A stretch of 64,000 nt of DNA from NCBI GenBank assembly GCA_963734055.1, contig CAVTFQ010000009.1, positions 186,001 to 250,000 on the forward strand, read 5' to 3'. The notes under the pieces are model-generated. The model did no database searches. It worked only from the letters and a program-made list of their open reading frames with translations, and was not told the DNA's origin. The translations under genes and the position numbers were made by a program. The stretch's first letter is position 1, and the number at the start of each line of letters is the position of its first letter. Below, piece after piece: positions 50,365 to 59,474 of the stretch. Source of the DNA: CAIWHR01 sp963734055. Its GTDB lineage: Bacteria; Pseudomonadota; Gammaproteobacteria; Burkholderiales; Casimicrobiaceae.

Positions 50365-52920
50365 TCAGGCGGCGTGTGCGCGTGCATCGACGATCTTCGC
50401 GAGCTGATCCGCACCCGCCGGCTTGATCAGGTGATGGTCGAAACCCGCCTCGCGGACCCGCCGGCGGTCTTCGTCGTGACCGTAGCCCGTGAAGGCGACG
50501 AGCGTCGTCCCCGCCAGCTCGGGTGCGGCGCGCATCGCGCGCGCGACGTCGTAGCCGTTGAGGCCGGGCAGCCCGATGTCGAGGAACACGACGTCGGGAG
50601 GATGCGCGACGGCCAGCGAAATCGCTTCGGGACCGTTGTAGGCAGTGCGGACCTCGTGTCCCATGGATTCGAGGAGCGCGGCCAGCGTATTGGCCGCGTC
50701 CTGGTTGTCATCGACGACGAGGAGCTGCCGCGGCGCCTGTCGCGGGATTGCGGACGGCGCGGGCGGCGACGTGTCGAGCTGCGGGACGGCTCCCGGAGCG
50801 CTTGCCAGCGGCAGCCGTACGCTGAACTCGCTGCCTTGACCCGGACCCCGCGTCGTCGCGGCCACCGTGCCGCCGTGGAGCTCGACCAGGCGCTTCACGA
50901 TCGTGAGTCCGATCCCGAGGCCGCCTTCGACCCGGTCGAGTGAGCGCTGGCCCTGCACGAAGAGGTCGAAGATGTGCGGCAGGAGGTCCGGCGCGATGCC
51001 GATGCCGCTGTCGCGCACGCGCACCACCGCCTGACCCGCGTCGCGCGCCACCGAGATCGCGAGCCGGCCGCCCTCGGGCGTGTACTTCACCGCGTTGCTC
51101 ACGAGATTCACGACGATCTGCGCAAGCCGCGTGGAATCGGCGGCGACCGGGACCGGCTCCGGCGCGCCCTCGACTGTCACGTCGTGCCTGCGCGCCTCGA
51201 TCAGCGGGCGGCAGGACGCGACCGCCCCCGCGACCAGGCCATTCAGGTCGACGATCTCCTTGCGCAGCACGATGGTCCCGCGGGTGATCCGGCTGACGTC
51301 GAGGAGGTCGTCGACGATGCGGGCGAGATGCATCGACTGACGCTCGATCACCGCGCGCAGTTCGGCCGGATCGCGCGCTGGCGTGTCGTCGCGCATGAGC
51401 CCGAGGGCGTTGACGATCGCGGCCAGCGGATTGCGGAGCTCGTGGGCGAGCATCGCGAGGAACTCGTTCATCTGCTGCTCGTTCTCCTGCATCGCCTCGA
51501 GCCGCCGCCGCGCCGTGAGGTCGCGCGTGATCTTGGCGAAGCCGCGCAGCTGGCCGTCGGTGTCGTGCAGCGCGGTCAGGTGCGCGTGGGCCCAGAATCG
51601 CGTTCCATCCTTGCGCACCCGCCAGCCTTCGCTTTCGTGGCTGCCCGCCTCCCGCGCGCGCGCCAGCGCGTGGCGCGGGACATCCCGGGCCATGTCTTCC
51701 GGCGTCGCGAAGCGCGAGATGTGCGAGCCCAGGACCTCGGCGGACGGATAGCCGTAGACGGCCTGCGCGCCGCCGTTCCAGCTGACGACGCGGCCTTCGC
51801 GGTCGAGGGTGAAGATCGCGTGATCCTTGACGCCGTCGACGAGCAGGCGGAAACGCTCCTCGTTCTGGCGCAGCGTCTCCTCGTAGCGGCCGCGCTCCTC
51901 GAGCTCGCGGCGCAGGGCGCGGTTCGCGAGCGCAAGCTCCTGCGACCGCTCGTCGACCCGCTGGGCCAGTCGCTCCTTCCCTTCGCTGAGCTCGCGGTTC
52001 GCGCGGTCCCGCTCGCGGATCACCGTGTTGAGCAGGAGTCCGGTGAGCGAGAGCGTGCAGGCGTAAGTGAGTAGGAACAGAAGCGAGACGTTCAGCGAGT
52101 CGACGCCGAACAGCCCGCCGTTCCGCAGCGTGTGCCAGATGGCCATCGCGCAGAGCATCGCCGTCGCGGTGGTCACGCCGCGGGGCCCGTAGCGGATCGC
52201 CGCCCAGATGATGAACGGAAGCGTGAGGAATGCGAGCGACACCGAGAGGCTGTCCTGGCGCACGCCGCCGAAGACGAGGAACGCGGTGGCGGCCAGCGCG
52301 GCGGCGAGGACGAGCGCCTCGATCGCGCGGGCCGGCGCGAAGCGCGGCCACCCGGCCGCGTGCCAGCTCAGGATCAGCGGCGTGACGATCACCATGCCCG
52401 CGGCGTCGCCCTGCCACCAGGTCCAGAGGTTGGCGAGGAACCCTTCCGCCGGCAGCGTCTGCATGATGGCCAGCGACGTGACGCCGATCCCGGCCGCGAC
52501 GCCGGCGCTGAGCGAGCAGAGGCCGACGAAACGCACGATGGGCTCGGCATGGTCGAATCGTCCTCCGTCGGCGTAGCGAACGATTAGCTGCGCAGCGATC
52601 ACGCTTTCGAGCGCGTTGCCGGTGGCGATCAGCACGGCGAGCGCGGGCGATCCCTGCACGAAGAGGTTGGTGATGACGGCGCCGATCCACACGCCGGGCC
52701 ACGCCCGGGGGCCCGCGAGCAGGATCGCCGCGAGCGCGATCCCCGACGGCGGCCACACCGCAGTCGCATACCCCGGCGGAATCGCGAGCGAGAGCGACAG
52801 GCGCGCCGTCACGAAGTACGCGAGCGCCAGTGCGCCGATCTGGACGAGCTCGCGACCGGTACGAAGCTGCATCATCGCCATCGGGGCGCCGGCGGGGCCC
52901 CGCCCCTTCACGCCGCGCAT
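50365..52920 (-). CDS. MASE1-PAS hybrid histidine kinase
   Basis: 851 residues. A MASE1 sensor with many membrane helices (to about residue 310), a PAS domain (around FTLDREGRVVSWNGGAQAVY), a histidine kinase (H-box MLAHELRNPLAAIVNAL; NLVSNAVKYTP; GLGIGLTIVKRLVELHGG) and a C-terminal receiver (VVDDNQDAANT; FLDIGLPGLNG). The signal is unknown. Its start lies 7 bp after a kinase-like gene, so the two are co-transcribed. Confidence 0.9.
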   Translation of the reverse strand: MRGVKGRGPAGAPMAMMQLRTGRELVQIGALALAYFVTARLSLSLAIPPGYATAVWPPSGIALAAILLAGPRAWPGVWIGAVITNLFVQGSPALAVLIATGNALESVIAAQLIVRYADGGRFDHAEPIVRFVGLCSLSAGVAAGIGVTSLAIMQTLPAEGFLANLWTWWQGDAAGMVIVTPLILSWHAAGWPRFAPARAIEALVLAAALAATAFLVFGGVRQDSLSVSLAFLTLPFIIWAAIRYGPRGVTTATAMLCAMAIWHTLRNGGLFGVDSLNVSLLFLLTYACTLSLTGLLLNTVIRERDRANRELSEGKERLAQRVDERSQELALANRALRRELEERGRYEETLRQNEERFRLLVDGVKDHAIFTLDREGRVVSWNGGAQAVYGYPSAEVLGSHISRFATPEDMARDVPRHALARAREAGSHESEGWRVRKDGTRFWAHAHLTALHDTDGQLRGFAKITRDLTARRRLEAMQENEQQMNEFLAMLAHELRNPLAAIVNALGLMRDDTPARDPAELRAVIERQSMHLARIVDDLLDVSRITRGTIVLRKEIVDLNGLVAGAVASCRPLIEARRHDVTVEGAPEPVPVAADSTRLAQIVVNLVSNAVKYTPEGGRLAISVARDAGQAVVRVRDSGIGIAPDLLPHIFDLFVQGQRSLDRVEGGLGIGLTIVKRLVELHGGTVAATTRGPGQGSEFSVRLPLASAPGAVPQLDTSPPAPSAIPRQAPRQLLVVDDNQDAANTLAALLESMGHEVRTAYNGPEAISLAVAHPPDVVFLDIGLPGLNGYDVARAMRAAPELAGTTLVAFTGYGHDEDRRRVREAGFDHHLIKPAGADQLAKIVDARAHAA

Positions 52921-52927
52921 CGGAAGC

Positions 52928-53626
52928 TCAAGTCGGGCGGCGCTCGACCGCTTCCCGACTGTCCGGCGCGGACGCCTCGACCACCTCGCGCAGGCGCAGC
53001 GTCACGACGTCGCGCTCGCACGAGCACGTGATTCCGTGCGCCGCGGCCAGCGTCGAGAGATCGCCGCAGCGGAGGGCGCCGACACGTTCGAGGTTCGGTA
53101 GCGGCGACCCGCGCTTCCCCGCGCTCGCCCGGAGGCGGACGACAACCTCGGGGCCGGCACGCTCCGCCTCCACGGACACATCCAGCGCTCCCGACTGGGC
53201 ATCCGTCAAGACCAGGAGCGCGGTGACGACAAGCTCGCGCAGCGCGTCCCTGGCCACGCGGGCGTCTCCCGTCCGCACGTCGCTCGAGGTCTCGATCGCC
53301 CGCAGGCTCCAGTCGTCGCCCGCGATCTGCAGGCACTGCGGCACGGCGTCGACGAGCGTCGTCGTGGCGCGATCGTCGGGCCGCAGCCATTCGATCAAGG
53401 TCGAGGACGCGGCGACGGCCGACCGGGCGAGGGGTGCCAGCTGCCGTACGGCGCCATCGACCTTCGCGGCCTCCGCTCCGGCGTCGATCAGCCGCACGGC
53501 GAGCTCGGCGGAAAACTGCAGCGATTGCAGCTCGCCCATGAGCCGGTGGCGCAGCCCGGGCGCGAGCCGACGCAGCACCGCAAAGCGGATGGCATCGACC
53601 TCGCGGGCCTTCGTATCGTCCATCAC
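52928..53626 (-). CDS. Degenerate histidine-kinase-like protein
   Basis: 232 residues. RRLAPGLRHRLMGELQSLQF resembles a kinase dimerisation helix with a His, and the C-terminal half (DVSVEAERAGPEVVVRLRAS) looks like an ATPase-like fold without the usual glycine boxes. It may bind a partner or pass on phosphate, but catalysis is doubtful. Directly upstream of the hybrid kinase. Confidence 0.55.
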   Translation of the reverse strand: MMDDTKAREVDAIRFAVLRRLAPGLRHRLMGELQSLQFSAELAVRLIDAGAEAAKVDGAVRQLAPLARSAVAASSTLIEWLRPDDRATTTLVDAVPQCLQIAGDDWSLRAIETSSDVRTGDARVARDALRELVVTALLVLTDAQSGALDVSVEAERAGPEVVVRLRASAGKRGSPLPNLERVGALRCGDLSTLAAAHGITCSCERDVVTLRLREVVEASAPDSREAVERRPT

Positions 53627-53650
53627 TGCGGCTCCCTTCGATCCGGCGGA

Positions 53651-53718
53651 CTAGGGCCTGTTCACGACGCCCCATGCCGCCCGCTCGCGTTTGCGACCAT
53701 AGTGTGAACAGGCCCTAG
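53651..53718. repeat. 15-bp inverted-repeat element
   Basis: CTAGGGCCTGTTCAC (53651-53665) and GTGAACAGGCCCTAG (53704-53718) are perfect complements across 38 bases. The end sequence GGCCTGTTCACAC occurs again at 19066. This may be a small non-autonomous element or a terminator. Confidence 0.55.
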
Positions 53719-53807
53719 CGTCTGCCGCATGCGGCCGGAAGCGAGGTTAGCGTAGATGGCCCGCGAGGAGGGGGCCTTGGCCCGAGTCCTGCGCAAACCG
53801 GCGCGCG

Positions 53808-54077
53808 CTAGGCAACGCGGCTCAGCCGAACGAGGTGCTCGAGCGCCAGGAGCGCGAGCGCCCCGAGCGGCGCAACCAGAAGTCCGGGAACGTTGATCTC
53901 GCCGGCGTGGAGGGTGGCGGGTCCGAACGGCGAGGAGAGCAGCCAGCCCCCGAGCAGCGCGCCGACGATGCCGGCGACGACATTCGCCGCGATGCCGAGC
54001 GAGGCGCCCGCCACCGTTACGCTGCCGAAGACGAGACCGAGCGTCCCGCCGATCAGGACCCAAAGAAATGAATTCAT
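53808..54077 (-). CDS. GlsB/YeaQ/YmgE-type stress membrane protein
   Basis: 89 residues with three hydrophobic segments and the pattern GIAANVVAGIVGALLGGWLL. GlsB/YeaQ members are short membrane proteins linked to stress, of unknown mechanism. The start at 54077 has AGGGA upstream. It overlaps the next minus-strand gene by 4 bp. Confidence 0.75.
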   Translation of the reverse strand: MNSFLWVLIGGTLGLVFGSVTVAGASLGIAANVVAGIVGALLGGWLLSSPFGPATLHAGEINVPGLLVAPLGALALLALEHLVRLSRVA

Positions 54078-54397
54078 GTCGCAGTTCCCTTGCGGTGCCC
54101 CGAGGGTGGTGCGAGCCGCCAGGGATCCATTGCCACGCGCGCCCGGAGTCGGACGACCTCGCGCCGCCGTTGCCATGCCCGGAGGCGTCTCCGCGCGCGA
54201 ACCCAGAGACGTCGCCATGACCGCGGATCGAAGCTTCGTGCGTAGACGGCGACCGTCGCGAGCCCGGCCGCGGCCGCGGCCATCACGAACACGGCAATCA
54301 TTCCCATCGGTTTGAACGGAAAGAGCAGCAGCGATGCCCCCGCGGCGAACGCGCCGGCAAAGAAGCACAACCAGCCCGCCACGGGCAATCCGAGCAT
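54074..54397 (-). CDS. Small two-helix membrane protein with basic tail
   Basis: 107 residues. Two membrane helices near the start are followed by an Arg-rich cytoplasmic tail (RRLWVRARRRLRAWQRRR). No family recognised. It overlaps the GlsB-type gene by 4 bp, so they are translated together. Confidence 0.65.
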   Translation of the reverse strand: MLGLPVAGWLCFFAGAFAAGASLLLFPFKPMGMIAVFVMAAAAAGLATVAVYARSFDPRSWRRLWVRARRRLRAWQRRREVVRLRARVAMDPWRLAPPSGHRKGTAT

Positions 54398-54494
54398 GGG
54401 ACTGAAACTGCCTCGACCTCTCCGCGGCCACTATCGGCGAGCTGCGCAAACCATTGTAGGAAACGCCTGACATCATGGCCGGGCGGCTGCGGGC

Positions 54495-55856
54495 TCAGGC
54501 CGCAGTGGCCACTTCCACCGGCACGCGTGCCTCGACGACGGTGCCCTGGCCGGGGACTCCCTGGATCGAGAAATCGCCGCCGAGTGCGCGCACGCGCTCG
54601 CGCATCGTCAGGAGTCCGTACCCCGTCGGATTCTGCGGGTGCTCGCGGTCGAGGCCGATTCCGTCATCGGCGATCCGCAACACCCAGCTCTCGCGATCGC
54701 GGTGCAGCGACAGCACGACGTTCTTGGCCTTCGCGTACTTGCCGATATTGGTCAGCGCCTCCTGCGCGACCCGGTAGAGCGCGATGCTCGGCCCCGTCGG
54801 CAACACCAGGTTGTCGTCCTGCAGCTCGACCCGGCAGGGAACGCTCGAACGCTTCTCGTATTCGGCGCACTGCCACTTGAGCGCCGCGGCGATGCCCAGG
54901 TTGTCGAGGACCGACGGGCGCAGGTCCTCGATGATCCGCCGCTTCACCTGGACCGCGTCGTCGATCGCCGCCATCGATCGCGCGACTCGCGTCTGGCGCG
55001 CGTCGTCCGGGGCGAGCTTGTTCGCAAGCATCTGGAGGTCGATCTTCGCCGCCGCGAGCGTACCGCCGAGCTCGTCGTGGATCTCGCGGGCGAGCCGAGC
55101 CTTTTCGTCTTCCTGCAGTCGCTGCAGGTAGTGGGACAGGGCCGTGATTTCGGCGGTGCGCTCGAGGACGTCCCGCGCGAGCTTGGCGTTGCGCTCCCTC
55201 GCCTCGATCGCCTCGCGGTCGCGGCGGCGCGAGTCATGGCCGAGAAGCACCCCGCCGAGCGTGACCAGGACGAGATTGAGCCCGACGACGAGGAAGAAGC
55301 CCCAGCGGATCGTGACGAGGCTCCGCTCGAACCCGGTGAAGCGGCGCTCGTACTGCAGCCGCTCCTCGTTCGCCATGCCTTCCAGCTTGAGGCGCAGCGA
55401 GTCCATCGCGATCTTGCCTTCCCGGCTCTGCATGTAGTCGAGCAGGCCCGACTCGTCGCCGGCGCGCTTCAGCGCGATGCCCTGCTCGAGGACCGCGAGG
55501 CGCACGTCGAACAGCGCACCGACGCTGGCGACCTGCGCGACCTGCACCGGGTTCTCGCGGGTGAGCGCCTTGAGCTCGTCCAGGCTCACCGGGATCTCGT
55601 TGCGGGCATCGACGTAGCGCGCGAGCTGGCTCTCGCGGCCGGTCAGCAGGTAGCCGCGCTGGCCGCTCTCGGCGTCGACCGCGAGCCGCAACAGGTGCTC
55701 GATCCGGTACTGCACCCGTTGCGTGTGCTGCACCCAGTCCGCCGTGCGGCGGAGCTCGAGAAAGCCGCGCTCGGCGGCGTTCAAAGCCCCGAAGTTGACG
55801 ATCGCGGCCAGCACGAGCACGACGATGCCGAAGAGCCAGATGCGCGGGAGAGTCAT
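54495..55856 (-). CDS. CHASE3 sensor histidine kinase (HisKA_3 type)
   Basis: 453 residues. A signal-anchor helix, a CHASE3 periplasmic domain (AESGQRGYLLTGRESQLARY), a second helix, then a HisKA_3 domain with ARLAREIHDELGGTLAAAK and an ATPase ending in GYGLLTMRERVRALGG. HisKA_3 kinases pair with NarL-type regulators; the regulator gene at 57313 is the likely partner. The start was placed at the Met of the membrane anchor. Confidence 0.88.
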   Translation of the reverse strand: MTLPRIWLFGIVVLVLAAIVNFGALNAAERGFLELRRTADWVQHTQRVQYRIEHLLRLAVDAESGQRGYLLTGRESQLARYVDARNEIPVSLDELKALTRENPVQVAQVASVGALFDVRLAVLEQGIALKRAGDESGLLDYMQSREGKIAMDSLRLKLEGMANEERLQYERRFTGFERSLVTIRWGFFLVVGLNLVLVTLGGVLLGHDSRRRDREAIEARERNAKLARDVLERTAEITALSHYLQRLQEDEKARLAREIHDELGGTLAAAKIDLQMLANKLAPDDARQTRVARSMAAIDDAVQVKRRIIEDLRPSVLDNLGIAAALKWQCAEYEKRSSVPCRVELQDDNLVLPTGPSIALYRVAQEALTNIGKYAKAKNVVLSLHRDRESWVLRIADDGIGLDREHPQNPTGYGLLTMRERVRALGGDFSIQGVPGQGTVVEARVPVEVATAA

Positions 55857-55903
55857 GGCCGGTTTCCGTCGGGGGAGGCTACCGTGCCGGGCGCGCTTTG
55901 CGC

Positions 55904-55943
55904 TGTAGGACAAATCCCACGTTGCGAGGAGATGTTCCCTACA
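55904..55943. promoter_or_regulatory. Possible operator between divergent kinase and activator genes
   Basis: TGTAGGACAAAT (55904-55915) and ATGTTCCCTACA (55932-55943) form an imperfect inverted repeat. It sits between two divergent genes of the signalling cluster. Confidence 0.35.
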
Positions 55944-56034
55944 GGATTTGCGTGCCGCTGCTTACAGTCGCCTCGCCCGGCATTCTCCAGTATTGGTTCC
56001 ACCGCCACAACGGCGGTTTCCGGGGGCAACGAAG

Positions 56035-57138
56035 ATGAACGAAAGCCTGCACGACAGCGGTGTCGCATTCGTACAGTTTCCGGGGGCGCCTTCGTCGTCG
56101 CACGCGAGCGCGGCCACGATCGCGACGTTTCCGCGGCCGGCCGGGTGCGGCCGGACCCGCCCGACGGCCGCCGAGCGCGACGATCCGGGCATCCTGCTGG
56201 GCGATTCGCCCGAGATGGTCGAGGTCAACGAGCAGGTGCGCCGGATCGCGCCCTCGCAGGCCACCGTCATGCTCATCGGAGAGTCCGGCACCGGCAAGGA
56301 GGTCGTGGCGGGCTTGCTTCACTCGTGCAGCACCCGCGCGAACGGTCCGTTCGTCGGAGTCAATTGCGGCGCCATCCCGGCCAATCTGGTCGAAGCCGAG
56401 CTGTTCGGGTACGAGCGCGGCGCGTTCACGGGCGCGGTCCGCCAACACCAGGGATACTTCGAGCGCGCGGCCGGCGGCACGCTGTTCCTGGACGAGATCG
56501 CCGAGATGCCCCTCGAGCTCCAGACCAAGCTCCTGCGCGTGCTCGAGACCGGTCGCATGGTTCGCGTTGGCGGCAGCGAGGAGATCGCGGTGGACGTCCG
56601 GATCATCACGGCGACCAATCGCGTACCGGAAGCGGTGATCCGCGACCGTCGGCTGCGCGAGGACCTGTACTACCGCCTCGCGGTGTTCGTGCTGCGGTTG
56701 CCGCCGCTCCGTCAGCGCGGTGACGACATCGAGCTCCTGGCACGCGCCTTCCTCGAGCGTCTCAATCGCGAGTACGGCACGCGCAAGCGCTTCGACGCGG
56801 GCACGCTCGCGCTCGCGCGCGCCCACAGCTGGCCGGGCAACGTGCGCGAGCTCAAGAATTGCGTCGAGCGGAGCTTCGTCCTCGCCGACGACGTGGTGGC
56901 TCTCGACGTGCAGCCGATCCGTCCGGCGGGCGCGCTCTACAGCAGCGCGGAATCCCTGCACATCGGCGTCGGCACGACGATGGCCGAAGCCGAGCGCGAG
57001 CTGCTGCTCGCCACGCTGCGGCACTGCAAGGGCAACAAGCGCCGGACCGCGGAGATGCTCGGCATCAGCCTCAAGACCGTCTACAACAAGCTCGTCGGGC
57101 AGAACGCGGCCACGCTCTTGCGGGCGGCCGGCGATTGA
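56035..57138 (+). CDS. Sigma-54 activator (AAA+, Fis-type DNA binding), no receiver
   Basis: 367 residues. The N-terminal 55 residues have no receiver, PAS or GAF motif. An AAA+ domain with Walker A GESGTGKE (82-89), GAFTGA (129-134) and Walker B FLDEIAEM (151-158) follows. A Fis-type helix-turn-helix (KRRTAEMLGISLKTVYNKL) ends the protein. Such activators drive sigma-54 promoters but are normally controlled by their N-terminal domain, which is missing here. Sigma-54 sites precede both DUF1328 genes. Confidence 0.92.
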   Translation: MNESLHDSGVAFVQFPGAPSSSHASAATIATFPRPAGCGRTRPTAAERDDPGILLGDSPEMVEVNEQVRRIAPSQATVMLIGESGTGKEVVAGLLHSCSTRANGPFVGVNCGAIPANLVEAELFGYERGAFTGAVRQHQGYFERAAGGTLFLDEIAEMPLELQTKLLRVLETGRMVRVGGSEEIAVDVRIITATNRVPEAVIRDRRLREDLYYRLAVFVLRLPPLRQRGDDIELLARAFLERLNREYGTRKRFDAGTLALARAHSWPGNVRELKNCVERSFVLADDVVALDVQPIRPAGALYSSAESLHIGVGTTMAEAERELLLATLRHCKGNKRRTAEMLGISLKTVYNKLVGQNAATLLRAAGD

Positions 57139-57176
57139 AGGCGGAGCCCGCGTGCCCAACGGCGGGGGCCGTGCCC

Positions 57177-57287
57177 ATGCCTCCCTATCGGCGCTACAAT
57201 TTGAATCCCTTGGCCGGAGACGGCATCGAGACCGGGTTGATCGTGCTGGTGCTGCTGGTGATTCTCGTCACCACGACCTGCCGGTGA
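57177..57287 (+). CDS. Very small membrane protein
   Basis: 36 residues, MPPYRRYNLNPLAGDGIETG and one hydrophobic helix (LIVLVLLVILVTTTCR). It lies between two signalling genes. Real translation is uncertain. Confidence 0.35.
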   Translation: MPPYRRYNLNPLAGDGIETGLIVLVLLVILVTTTCR

Positions 57288-57312
57288 GCCTGGAGCCCGT
57301 TGCCCTGATTGC

Positions 57313-57954
57313 ATGATCGGATCACCTTCGCGGGTATTCGTCGCCGACGACCACGCCCTGTTCCGCGAGGGCGTGAAGTCGCTCCTCGCCGAGGAGTCGG
57401 ACCTCGTGGTTGCGGGCGAGGCCGGCTCCGCGCGCGAAACGCTGCAGCGCATCCGCAGCGAGCCGTTCGATATCCTCCTCCTCGACATCTCGCTCCCCGA
57501 TGGCTCGGGGATCGACCTCCTGCACCAGATTCGTCCGCACCGGCCGGAGCTGCCGATCCTGATCCTGTCGATGCACTCGGAGGAGCAGTACGCGGTCAGC
57601 CTGCTGCGCGCCGGCGCGAACGGCTACATCACGAAGGACGCGGTGCCGCAGCAGGTCGTGCAGGCGATCCGCACGCTGCTCCAGGGTCGCAAGTACATCA
57701 GCCAGGCCGTGGCGCACATGCTCGCGGAGGATGTCGACGGCGACCACCGGCCGACCCACGAGCACCTGAGCGAACGCGAGTTTCAGGTATTCTGCAAGCT
57801 CGCCGCGGGGCGAGCGGTCGGCCAGATCGCCGAGGAGCTCTTTCTCAGCAACAAGACGGTGAGCACGTACCGGGCGCGCATCCTCGAGAAGATGAACGCC
57901 AAGTCCAACGCCGATCTCACGTATTACGCGATCAAGAATGGGCTCATCCAGTAA
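57313..57954 (+). CDS. NarL/FixJ-family response regulator
   Basis: 213 residues. A receiver (VADDHALFREGV, with Asp in LLLDISLPDG) and a LuxR-type DNA-binding domain (EHLSEREFQVFCKLAAGRAV, then ELFLSNKTVSTYRARIL). Partner kinase probably the CHASE3 protein at 54495. It overlaps the next gene by 17 bp. Confidence 0.87.
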   Translation: MIGSPSRVFVADDHALFREGVKSLLAEESDLVVAGEAGSARETLQRIRSEPFDILLLDISLPDGSGIDLLHQIRPHRPELPILILSMHSEEQYAVSLLRAGANGYITKDAVPQQVVQAIRTLLQGRKYISQAVAHMLAEDVDGDHRPTHEHLSEREFQVFCKLAAGRAVGQIAEELFLSNKTVSTYRARILEKMNAKSNADLTYYAIKNGLIQ

Positions 57955-58390
57955 TGGCCCTCCGGGGCAGGGCACGCCGGGGTCGCCACCGGACGAGCAG
58001 GGCCGCGGCGAGCGGCCGCTTCGCGTGTACCTGGTCGAGGACGCCGCCTCGTTCCGCGATCGCCTGTCGGATTATCTGGCCGAGCCGGGCGAGGTCGAAA
58101 TGGTCGGCTTCGCCGACACCGAGGACCTCGCCGTCCGCTATCTCCGCTCGGAGCATCCCGATGTCGTGATCGTGGATCTCCACCTCAAGTCCGGCAACGG
58201 GATCGGGGTCATCGCGGCGGCCCGCGCGTTGAAGCCGCAACCGCCGCCGACGATCGTCGTGCTCACGAACTACGCATTCCCGGAATTCGAGCTCGCGTGC
58301 CGCGCGCGCGGCGCGAACTACTTCTTCGACAAGTCCACGCAGTTCGGCGCGGTGAAGGCGCTTCTGCGCGACCTGCGCAGCGCGGCATAG
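57938..58390 (+). CDS. Receiver-only response regulator
   Basis: 150 residues. One receiver domain with VYLVEDAASFRD, Asp in DVVIVDLHLKSGNG, and the Lys site in NYFFDKST. No output domain. It may act as a phosphate sink or bind a partner. It overlaps the preceding regulator gene. Confidence 0.82.
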   Translation: MGSSSNGPPGQGTPGSPPDEQGRGERPLRVYLVEDAASFRDRLSDYLAEPGEVEMVGFADTEDLAVRYLRSEHPDVVIVDLHLKSGNGIGVIAAARALKPQPPPTIVVLTNYAFPEFELACRARGANYFFDKSTQFGAVKALLRDLRSAA

Positions 58391-58410
58391 GCCGCGCCAC
58401 CGATCGTGCC

Positions 58411-58560
58411 ATGATCAGAAAGCTCAAGTCCGGGCAATACCGCCTCTACTCGGTCAAGAAGGACGGGAAGACGGGACGTCGGCGCAACCTGGGAACGTTC
58501 GCCACGCTTGCGGCCGCGAAGCAGCACGAGCGCGAAATCCAGTTCTTCAAGCACCAATAA
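58411..58560 (+). CDS. Small conserved basic protein
   Basis: 49 residues, MIRKLKSGQYRLYSVKKDGK and onward, ending KQHEREIQFFKHQ. Basic and charged, probably a conserved small protein of proteobacteria, of unknown role. Confidence 0.55.
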   Translation: MIRKLKSGQYRLYSVKKDGKTGRRRNLGTFATLAAAKQHEREIQFFKHQ

Positions 58561-58583
58561 CGGTCACGGAACCAAGGACAGCC

Positions 58584-59294
58584 ATGAAAGAAACCCCGAT
58601 GTCGCAAGAGTCGGCGCAGCGCAGCGCGCCACCGGCCAAGCCCGTCTCGGGCACACGCGGCGTTCGGCCCGCCGCGCCCAACGGCGAGGGCGGCGGTCGC
58701 CTGACGCTGCCCCCATTGCCGTACGCCCCCGACGCGCTCGCGCCCGTCATTTCGGCGCGCACGCTCGAGTTCCACCATGGTAAGCATCACCGCACGTACG
58801 TGGAAAACCTGAACAAGCTCGTCGCCGGCACGGAATTCGAGGGCCAGCCGCTCGAGTCGATCGTGCTCGCGACCGCGGGCCGGGCGGACAAGAAGCCGAT
58901 CTTCAACAATGCGGCGCAGGCGTGGAACCATGCGTTCTACTGGCGATGTCTGAAACCCGGCGGCGGCGACGTGCCCGCCGGCGCGCTGGGCGATCAACTC
59001 GGGGCCGCGTTCGGCAGCTTCGACGCTTTCCGGCAGGCGTTCTCCGAGGCGGCCGTCAAGCAGTTCGGCAGCGGCTGGGCGTGGCTCGTCGTCGACGACG
59101 GAGAGCTCAAGGTCACGTCCACTTCGGATGCCGAGGTGCCATTCACCCGGGGCGCGATCCCGCTGCTCACCCTCGACGTCTGGGAGCATGCCTACTACCT
59201 CGATTACCAGAACCGGCGTGCCGACCACGTCAACGCGGTGATCGACAAGCTGCTCGACTGGAGCTTCGCCGCGGAGAACCTGGCCCTCGCGTGA
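58584..59294 (+). CDS. Superoxide dismutase, Fe/Mn type
   Basis: 236 residues. Metal ligands are visible in LEFHHGKHHRTYVENLN, NNAAQAWNHAFYWRCLKP and the closing DVWEHAYYLDYQNRRADHV. It removes superoxide. The N-terminus is about 45 residues longer than E. coli SodB and is not a signal peptide; it may be an unusual leader. Confidence 0.9.
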   Translation: MKETPMSQESAQRSAPPAKPVSGTRGVRPAAPNGEGGGRLTLPPLPYAPDALAPVISARTLEFHHGKHHRTYVENLNKLVAGTEFEGQPLESIVLATAGRADKKPIFNNAAQAWNHAFYWRCLKPGGGDVPAGALGDQLGAAFGSFDAFRQAFSEAAVKQFGSGWAWLVVDDGELKVTSTSDAEVPFTRGAIPLLTLDVWEHAYYLDYQNRRADHVNAVIDKLLDWSFAAENLALA

Positions 59295-59413
59295 GGCCGG
59301 CGATGTAGATTGTTCCGCGCGGGGATGCAGATTCGGCGAGCCCCGCGCCCGGCGGCCAGCGGTCGCGCCGCGGAATTCTTTTGACGACACGGACTTGCGC
59401 GCGGCGCCGCGCC

Positions 59414-59430
59414 TGGCACGGGCGCTGCTA
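59414..59430 (+). promoter_or_regulatory. Sigma-54 promoter before the second DUF1328 gene
   Basis: TGGCACGGGCGCTGCTA matches the consensus TGGCACG-N4-TTGC with one change at the -12 box. It is 45 bp before the DUF1328 start. Confidence 0.65.
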
Positions 59431-59474
59431 CTGCAGGCGTATCCGGGACACGCAGCCCCCGGGCGGAGGTCCAC

